Positions 6,084-10,481 of a stretch of DNA of 10,481 bases are shown here, piece by piece. The number at the start of each line of letters is the position of its first letter. The first letter of the stretch is position 1. The position numbers and the translations under genes are program-made. The notes below the pieces were generated by a model. It had not been told where the DNA came from. It saw nothing but the letters and a program-made list of their open reading frames with translations, and did not search any database. The stretch comes from Opitutaceae bacterium UBA4094. Its GTDB lineage: Bacteria; Verrucomicrobiota; Verrucomicrobiia; Opitutales; Opitutaceae. The DNA is taken from positions 1-10,481 of the forward strand of contig DFYA01000071.1 in NCBI GenBank assembly GCA_002382525.1, read 5' to 3'.

Positions 6084-6770
6084 CTACACGATGGTCAACT
6101 GCACGCGGCCTTCGATCACTCCCGTGGCGATCGCGTAGCGGGTGAGGCCGGCGGTGTTGCGGATGTCGAGCTTGTCCATCAGACGCTGCCGGTGCTTTTC
6201 CACGGTCTTGATGCTGATGCCGAGCATGGAGGCGATTTGCTTGTTGGCGGCGCCTTCCGCCACGAGCTGCAACACCTCGGCCTCGCGCGTGGTGAGACGC
6301 GACGGGTCGGCCTTGAGCATGCCGTCGCGATCACGGGGCCCCGCCGGGTTGTTCGACATGCGCTTCGCGATAGACGGGCTAAAAAAGGTTCCACCCTTGG
6401 CGACCGCCTTGATCGCTTTTGCAAGAATCTCGGCCGAAGTCTGCTTCTCGAGGAAGCCGGCGACGCCCGCCGCGCTCATACGTTCGATGTAGGCATCGTC
6501 GCTGTGCGCCGAAAGAATCAGGACCTTGGCCTTCGGGTTGGCGGCAAGGATCTGCCGGGTCGCCTCCAGGCCGTTGAGGACTGGCATGGCGATATCCATG
6601 ACGATGACGTCGGGGTTCAGGGCGACCGCCATGTCCACGGCTTCGCGACCGTTGTGCGCTTCGCCGACCAGCACGAACGCCTTGTCCGCGGCGAGCAACG
6701 CACACAGGCCTTGGCGCACGACGACGTGGTCTTCCGCGAGCAAAATGGTGATCGATGGGGTGGTGTTCAT
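6084..6770 (-). CDS. NarL/FixJ-family response regulator with LuxR-type HTH, 228 aa
   Basis: This is a DNA-binding response regulator. The receiver domain (residues about 6-122) has the acidic pair E13-D14, phosphoacceptor D59 in VIVMDIAMP, S87 in LILSAHS and K109 in FLEKQ, so all switch residues are present. The LuxR-type helix-turn-helix covers about 156-215 with LTTREAEVLQLVAEG, NKQIASMLGIS and the recognition part IKTVEKHRQRLMDKL. Length is typical. I chose the start at 6770 (MNTTPSITILLAEDH) because it gives a standard receiver N terminus and lies 4 bp after the kinase stop; a longer frame would run into the kinase gene. It forms an operon with the upstream kinase, its likely phosphodonor. 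Its targets are unknown; the autotransporter directly downstream and the BON cassette are candidates by position. Confidence 0.95.
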   Translation of the reverse strand: MNTTPSITILLAEDHVVVRQGLCALLAADKAFVLVGEAHNGREAVDMAVALNPDVIVMDIAMPVLNGLEATRQILAANPKAKVLILSAHSDDAYIERMSAAGVAGFLEKQTSAEILAKAIKAVAKGGTFFSPSIAKRMSNNPAGPRDRDGMLKADPSRLTTREAEVLQLVAEGAANKQIASMLGISIKTVEKHRQRLMDKLDIRNTAGLTRYAIATGVIEGRVQLTIV

Positions 6771-6774
6771 AATT

Positions 6775-7926
6775 TTATTCGTCGCTGGAGCGGAAAGGAA
6801 TCTCGGCGCGCACGGTGGTGCCGGTGCCGGGAACGGACTCCACGACAAGCACGCCGTCCACCATCTCGATGCGTTCCCGCATACCGATCAGGCCGAGACG
6901 TTTCGAACCGCGCGAACGGACCGTCCGCGTGCGAACGGCTCGCCCGTTGTCCACGATCTCCAGGCGCACGGCGTCGGGAATTTCGCTAATGACAATCTCG
7001 ACCCGAGTGGCGCGGGCATGGCGGATGACATTGGTCAACGCCTCCTGCACCACCCGAAATAGCACCGTGCGGCGGGCATTGCTCAACCGCTCGACACCGG
7101 CGAAGGCGGTGAGGCGAATCTTGAGGCGTTTGCGCGCCGTCACGAGTTTGCTGTGCGCGAGCAACGCGGGTATCAACCCGAGGTCGTCGAGCACCGAGGG
7201 GCGCAACTCGCGGGCGAAGCGGTGCACCGCGTCAACGGAGTGCTCCACGAGACGCTGCGTGTGGGCGATCTTGGCTTTGAGGCTTCTTACGCCACCGGAA
7301 GCGTCGCGGCTTAGCGCGGCCAACTGGACGTTGATGCCGACGAGCGTTTGCACGACTTCGTCGTGGAGTTCGCGACTGATCTGTTTCCGCTCCTCTTCTT
7401 GGGCCGAGATGATTTCTCGGGTGAGCTGGCGTAACTTCCCCTGCATTGCCCGCGACTCGATCACGTGCGCCTTATGCTGCGCCCTGGCGTCGCGACTCGC
7501 CGCCTCGGCGGTCTCACGACGCGCCACCTCGGACGCGATTTTCCGGTTGGCCTTGGCCAGCGCGGCGGTGTGAACGCGGAGCGTTTCGTTGCGTTGGGTC
7601 AGCAGGCGATTGGTTTCACGCGTGGCGCGTTGGGCGGCTTCGTGCGGGATCAGCGCCTGCGTAAAAAAGAAGCCGGCGCGCGCGAGCGAATCACCGAGCG
7701 TCGTGGCAAAGTCGAACGACGAAGCGAGCGTCGCCATCGCCTTCTCATGCATCAAGGCCATGTCCAACGCGACCAACCCGGCGCTCAACGCGGTGCGCCC
7801 CATGCCCTGCGCACGGTCGCCGTTGCCCGGCTTCTTCTGCGTGAGGTGCGCACGAAGTTCCTTCAGATAAATCGCCGGCAAGAGGTCGCCTGGGGCGGTA
7901 TTGGATAAAGAGCGAGCAGCAGACAT
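6775..7926 (-). CDS. Cytoplasmic HisKA_3 sensor histidine kinase with RsbU_N-like sensor region, 383 aa
   Basis: This is a NarX/DesK-type sensor kinase. With the ATG at 7926, residues about 13-95 resemble the RsbU N-terminal four-helix domain (LLPAIYLKELRAHL; MGRTALSAGLVALDMALMHEKA; FFFTQALIPHE). A long coiled coil follows (about 100-165). The HisKA_3 dimerisation domain has LTREIISAQEEERKQISREL with phosphorylated His188. The ATPase domain has N299 in QEALTNVIRHA, the G1 box DNGRA at 326-330 and a GLIGMRERIEMVDG motif near 346-359. No membrane segment is present, so it should act in the cytoplasm or through a partner protein. The frame is open to a TTG at 8025, but the extra 33 residues resemble no domain and cover a long inverted repeat, so I prefer the ATG. 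It is cotranscribed with the response regulator. The signal sensed is unknown. Confidence 0.9.
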   Translation of the reverse strand: MSAARSLSNTAPGDLLPAIYLKELRAHLTQKKPGNGDRAQGMGRTALSAGLVALDMALMHEKAMATLASSFDFATTLGDSLARAGFFFTQALIPHEAAQRATRETNRLLTQRNETLRVHTAALAKANRKIASEVARRETAEAASRDARAQHKAHVIESRAMQGKLRQLTREIISAQEEERKQISRELHDEVVQTLVGINVQLAALSRDASGGVRSLKAKIAHTQRLVEHSVDAVHRFARELRPSVLDDLGLIPALLAHSKLVTARKRLKIRLTAFAGVERLSNARRTVLFRVVQEALTNVIRHARATRVEIVISEIPDAVRLEIVDNGRAVRTRTVRSRGSKRLGLIGMRERIEMVDGVLVVESVPGTGTTVRAEIPFRSSDE

Positions 7927-7975
7927 CGAGTGCCGGAGAGCGGCCGACGACGGCTTTCTATTGGGCAACGTCACT

Positions 7976-8011
7976 AAACACCCGTTGAGCGCAAATAGCG
8001 ATGGGGTGTTT
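7976..8011. other. Inverted repeat between lacI-type gene and kinase gene
   Basis: AAACACCC (7976-7983) and GGGTGTTT (8004-8011) are perfect 8-bp inverted arms around a 20-base centre that holds a smaller CGC-AAATA-GCG pairing. It sits 30 bases after the LacI-type gene and 50 bases before the kinase ATG. It could be a factor-dependent terminator stem or a regulator site; there is no T-run for a classic terminator in either direction. Confidence 0.4.
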
Positions 8012-8040
8012 CCCGATAGCGCCAAATAAGCCGACGCCCC

Positions 8041-9066
8041 TCAACGCGGCGCGCCGTCGCTCCAAAGACCCTCAACGAGCACGATTTTGGGGTCCGCCGG
8101 CACGCCATAGTCGTCGTGCTGCAGTTGGCCCGCCAACAAGTTGATCGCAGCCGCTCCTAGTCGGTCGTAGCCCGGAAGCACGCCCGGCACCGTTTCCGCC
8201 GCATCCCACAACAGGAGCTTGATCAACGCGACATCGCGGGGCGTTTGCAGCCCGGCCTCTTTCAGCTCCCGATTGCCCACCGCTCCGGTGCTCAACACCG
8301 CTTGCGGTCGATGCGCCACATACCAGCGGCGCAACGACTCGCGTCGCCCGGTCCCCTCGCACCACCACACGGGCACGCGGTCCGTCTCGGGGATCTCCTG
8401 CTGATACGCCAGAAACGCGGCCAGGTGCAGGTGCTCCATCGCGCCTTCCGAACCGCGATCCACCAGCAGCCCGATGCGCGAATGTCCTGCCTCCGTCGCC
8501 TTGCGCAACGCGAGTCGCGTGTTGCGATAGTGATGCGTCACCACGCGGTGCAACGTCGGCCGCTCCACCGAATAACCCACCGTCACCGCCGCGAACTTCG
8601 CCCAAGGAAACTCGACCACCGAACCGTGTCGGCCGGTTGAACCCACGACCAATCCGCGAATGCCTCGCGCAATTAGCATCTGAGCCAACCGCCTGGGCGT
8701 GCGCCCCGGTTCATACAACCAGAACTCCTCCGCCTGATAGCCAAGCTCCCCTGCCCGTCGTTCCGCGCTGCGCCGGAAGTCGCTCAGCGCCGCCGTGGTC
8801 CGCCAATAGTCTCGCTCTTCGTGCACGTTGAGGAACGCCAACTTGCCCGCATACCTCCGCCCACGGCCCGCATGCAGGTGCGCCATCAACTTCGCCAGGA
8901 GCGGGTCCGGACGATAACCGAGCGCATCGGCCACCTCGCGGATCCTCGCCCGCGTCTCCGGAGCGATGTTGGGGTCGTCGCGCAGCGCATACGACGCCGC
9001 GGTCTTCGACATGCCCGCCTGACGGGCGACCTCGGCCAGCGTGATACGGGGGCTTTTTTTCTTCAT
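8041..9066 (-). CDS. LacI-family transcriptional regulator, 341 aa
   Basis: This is a LacI/GalR-type repressor. The N-terminal helix-turn-helix covers residues 8-29 (ITLAEVARQAGMSKTAASYALR), followed by APETRARIREVADALGYRPD at about 35-54 and a hinge region ending in LLAKLMAHL. The rest (about 72-335) is a periplasmic-binding-protein-like effector domain, recognisable by KLAFLNV at its start, GIRGLVVGS, the TEAGHSRIGLLVDR strand-helix and a terminal VEGLWSDG. LAKLMAHL replaces the LAxxLxx hinge pattern of classical LacI; I believe this form is common in verrucomicrobial LacI proteins. The effector is probably a sugar or sugar derivative, but no specificity can be read. It is divergent from the FAD oxidoreductase across 73 bp, with a palindrome at its own start, so it likely controls both itself and that gene. 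Confidence 0.94.
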   Translation of the reverse strand: MKKKSPRITLAEVARQAGMSKTAASYALRDDPNIAPETRARIREVADALGYRPDPLLAKLMAHLHAGRGRRYAGKLAFLNVHEERDYWRTTAALSDFRRSAERRAGELGYQAEEFWLYEPGRTPRRLAQMLIARGIRGLVVGSTGRHGSVVEFPWAKFAAVTVGYSVERPTLHRVVTHHYRNTRLALRKATEAGHSRIGLLVDRGSEGAMEHLHLAAFLAYQQEIPETDRVPVWWCEGTGRRESLRRWYVAHRPQAVLSTGAVGNRELKEAGLQTPRDVALIKLLLWDAAETVPGVLPGYDRLGAAAINLLAGQLQHDDYGVPADPKIVLVEGLWSDGAPR

Positions 9067-9080
9067 CTGAACGATTCAGA
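9066..9080. promoter_or_regulatory. Operator-like palindrome at the start of the LacI-type gene
   Basis: TCTGAA-CGA-TTCAGA is a perfect 6+6 inverted repeat with a 3-base centre. The core TGAA..CG..TTCA is the pattern typical of LacI-family operators. It overlaps the first base of the lacI-type start codon and ends 59 bases before the divergent oxidoreductase start, a position suited to autorepression and control of the neighbour. Confidence 0.65.
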
Positions 9081-9139
9081 AAAACGTCGGTTGCCCGCCG
9101 TGTCACCTGCGGATTCGGTATGTGCCCACGCCGCCCATC

Positions 9140-10481
9140 ATGTCGTCCCCTTACTATTTCAAACCCGCCGCCCCCGTCTCCGCTGATCATCCCGTGATCA
9201 CTGCGGACCTCTGTATCTACAACGCCAACGCCGCCGGCGTCGCCGCCGCCATCCAAGCCGTGCGCGACGGTCTCAGCGTGGCGCTCCTCAATCCGGGCTG
9301 GCACGTGGGCGGACTTTCCTCGGGCGGACTCGGCTTCACCGACTTCGGCAACAAGGCCGCGATCGGCGGCATCGCCCTCGAATTCTACCAGCGTCTCGGC
9401 GCCCACTACGGGGTCGAAGCGGAATGGCGCTTCGAGCCCCACGTCGCGGAAAACGTTCTCACCGCCTGGCTCGCCGAGATCGGCGTCGCCGTCCACCACG
9501 GCCACTATCTCGCGAACGCCGTGGTGCGCGACGAACGCGTCATTGAGATCGTCTTCACGCATGGCGCGCGCGCCCGTGCCGCCTACTTCATCGACGCCTC
9601 CTACGAAGGCGATTTGCTCGCCGCCGCCGGCGCCAGTTTCACCGTCGGTCGCGAAAGCAACGCCACCTACGGCGAGACACTCAACGGCCAGCAAGTTTTC
9701 CCAAAACACCAGTTCGATTTCCCCGTCGACCCCTACATCACCCCGGGCGATCCCACCAGCGGACTCCTCCCCGGCATCGAACCGGGCCACCCTGAGATCG
9801 GCGTCGGCGACCACCGTGTGCAGGCCTACAACTTCCGCCTGTGCATGACCCAACGCGAAGACATCCGCGTGCCGTTTCCCAAACCCGCCGTTTACGACCG
9901 CACGCGTTACGAACTCCTCGCCCGTTACCTCAAGGCCGGCTGGGAACAAACGTTCTGGAAGTTCGACACAATCCGCGGACTCAAGACCGACACCAACAAC
10001 CACGGCGCGGTCTCCAGCGACTTCATCGGCGAAAACTACGCCTGGCCCGCAGCCAGCCACGCCGAGCGCGAAAAAATCTTCCAAGCCCACGTCAACTACC
10101 ACCAAGGCCTCTGGTGGTTCTACCGCACCGACCCCGCCGTGCCCGCCGACGTGCAGGCCAAGGTCAACACCTGGGGCCTCGCCGGCGACGAGTTCACCGA
10201 CACCGGCCACTGGCCCCACCAGATCTACGTGCGCGAGGCCCGCCGGCTCATCGGCGGCTTCGTGATGACCGAACAACACTGTCTCTCCAAGACCCTGGTC
10301 GAAGACGTCATCGGCCTCGCCGCCTACACCATGGACTCGCACAACTGCCGCCGTTTCGTGGACGAACACGGCCATGTGCGCAACGAAGGCGACGTGCAGG
10401 TCCACCTGCCGAAACCCTACGGCATCAGCTACCGCACGCTCGTTCCGCAACGCGGTGAGGTGACCAACCTGCTCGTGCCCG
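9140..10481 (+). CDS. FAD-dependent oxidoreductase (FAD_oxidored family), 3' end outside window
   Basis: This is the N-terminal 447 residues of a flavin-dependent oxidoreductase of the FAD_oxidored (PF12831-like) type, common in Verrucomicrobiota and Planctomycetota. Visible are a Rossmann beta-alpha-beta unit (residues 22-50: DLCIYNANAAGVAAAIQA), the family block GGLSSGGLGFTDFGNKAAIGG at about 57-77, FIDASYEGDLLAAAG at about 150-164 for flavin contact, QAYNFRLCMT at 228-237, YVREARRLIGG at 363-373, and PYGISYRTLVPQ before the window edge. The start at 9140 is the only in-frame ATG before the fold begins; no Shine-Dalgarno precedes it. The first two glycines of the usual GxGxxG nucleotide loop are replaced by Asn27... 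giving N-A-N-A-A-G. No signal peptide is seen, so it is probably cytoplasmic. The substrate is unknown; the divergent LacI suggests carbohydrate catabolism. The reading frame is open to the last base and no stop is reached. Confidence 0.92.
   Translation, partial: MSSPYYFKPAAPVSADHPVITADLCIYNANAAGVAAAIQAVRDGLSVALLNPGWHVGGLSSGGLGFTDFGNKAAIGGIALEFYQRLGAHYGVEAEWRFEPHVAENVLTAWLAEIGVAVHHGHYLANAVVRDERVIEIVFTHGARARAAYFIDASYEGDLLAAAGASFTVGRESNATYGETLNGQQVFPKHQFDFPVDPYITPGDPTSGLLPGIEPGHPEIGVGDHRVQAYNFRLCMTQREDIRVPFPKPAVYDRTRYELLARYLKAGWEQTFWKFDTIRGLKTDTNNHGAVSSDFIGENYAWPAASHAEREKIFQAHVNYHQGLWWFYRTDPAVPADVQAKVNTWGLAGDEFTDTGHWPHQIYVREARRLIGGFVMTEQHCLSKTLVEDVIGLAAYTMDSHNCRRFVDEHGHVRNEGDVQVHLPKPYGISYRTLVPQRGEVTNLLVP

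Noticed and set aside
2464..6138. Very long open frame on the plus strand opposite the autotransporter (over 1200 codons)
   Set aside because: It is antisense to a gene with firm domain content. Its product is low-complexity (V, G, A, E, D rich) and repeats with the same 204-bp period, as expected from codon bias in GC-rich repeat DNA.
6771..6848. Longer response regulator start upstream of 6770
   Set aside because: It would add 26 Pro/Ala-rich residues overlapping the kinase gene's end; MNTTPSITILLAEDH is a standard receiver start.
7927..8025. N-terminal extension of the sensor kinase from a TTG codon
   Set aside because: The added 33 residues match no domain and overlie an inverted repeat; the ATG at 7926 begins just before the recognisable sensor domain.
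8711..10450. Long minus-strand open frame opposite the FAD oxidoreductase and overlapping the LacI-type gene
   Set aside because: It is antisense to a clearly recognisable enzyme and, in another frame, to the lacI-type gene; the product has no domain I recognise and is a GC-rich shadow.

Overview
The window is GC-rich bacterial chromosome, best explained as Verrucomicrobiota and probably Opitutaceae. This placement is inferred from gene content: a PATR-repeat autotransporter with a DUF3494 head, an RsbU_N-like HisKA_3 sensor kinase, a LacI regulator divergent from a verrucomicrobial-type FAD oxidoreductase, and a DUF3185/DUF1328/DUF883 cluster. None of the eight start codons has a recognisable Shine-Dalgarno sequence, which argues for a lineage that starts translation by other means.

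Layout. Positions 11-1517 (minus) hold a compact four-gene envelope-stress cassette, transcribed in the order BON-domain periplasmic protein, DUF3185 membrane protein, a 52-residue DUF1328 membrane protein, and a DUF883 (ElaB/YqjD-like) tail-anchored protein. Positions 1518-1686 carry the cassette's promoter region and, facing the same way, a strong rho-independent terminator for the next gene. Positions 1687-5898 (minus) are a 1403-residue autotransporter: signal peptide, DUF3494 (ice-binding-like) domain, eight PATR-type repeats, helical linker and beta barrel. Positions 6084-7926 (minus) are a NarL/LuxR-type two-component pair, kinase then regulator, 4 bp apart. Positions 8041-9066 (minus) are a LacI-family regulator. 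It is divergent from an FAD-dependent oxidoreductase that starts at 9140 (plus) and runs off the window.

How the parts may work together. The BON cassette and the autotransporter share a leader layout: a GGGTAA-N6-ATAT block about 40 nt before the start, and an identical 14-base stretch across the start codon. This suggests common control of a periplasmic/inner-membrane stress set and a surface protein, and the adjacent two-component system is a natural but unproven candidate regulator. The LacI/FAD pair looks like a separate catabolic locus with a perfect 15-bp operator-like palindrome at the lacI start. I see no CRISPR array, tRNA, rRNA, transposase or defence system. The most unusual elements are the DUF3494-autotransporter fusion and the shared leaders.
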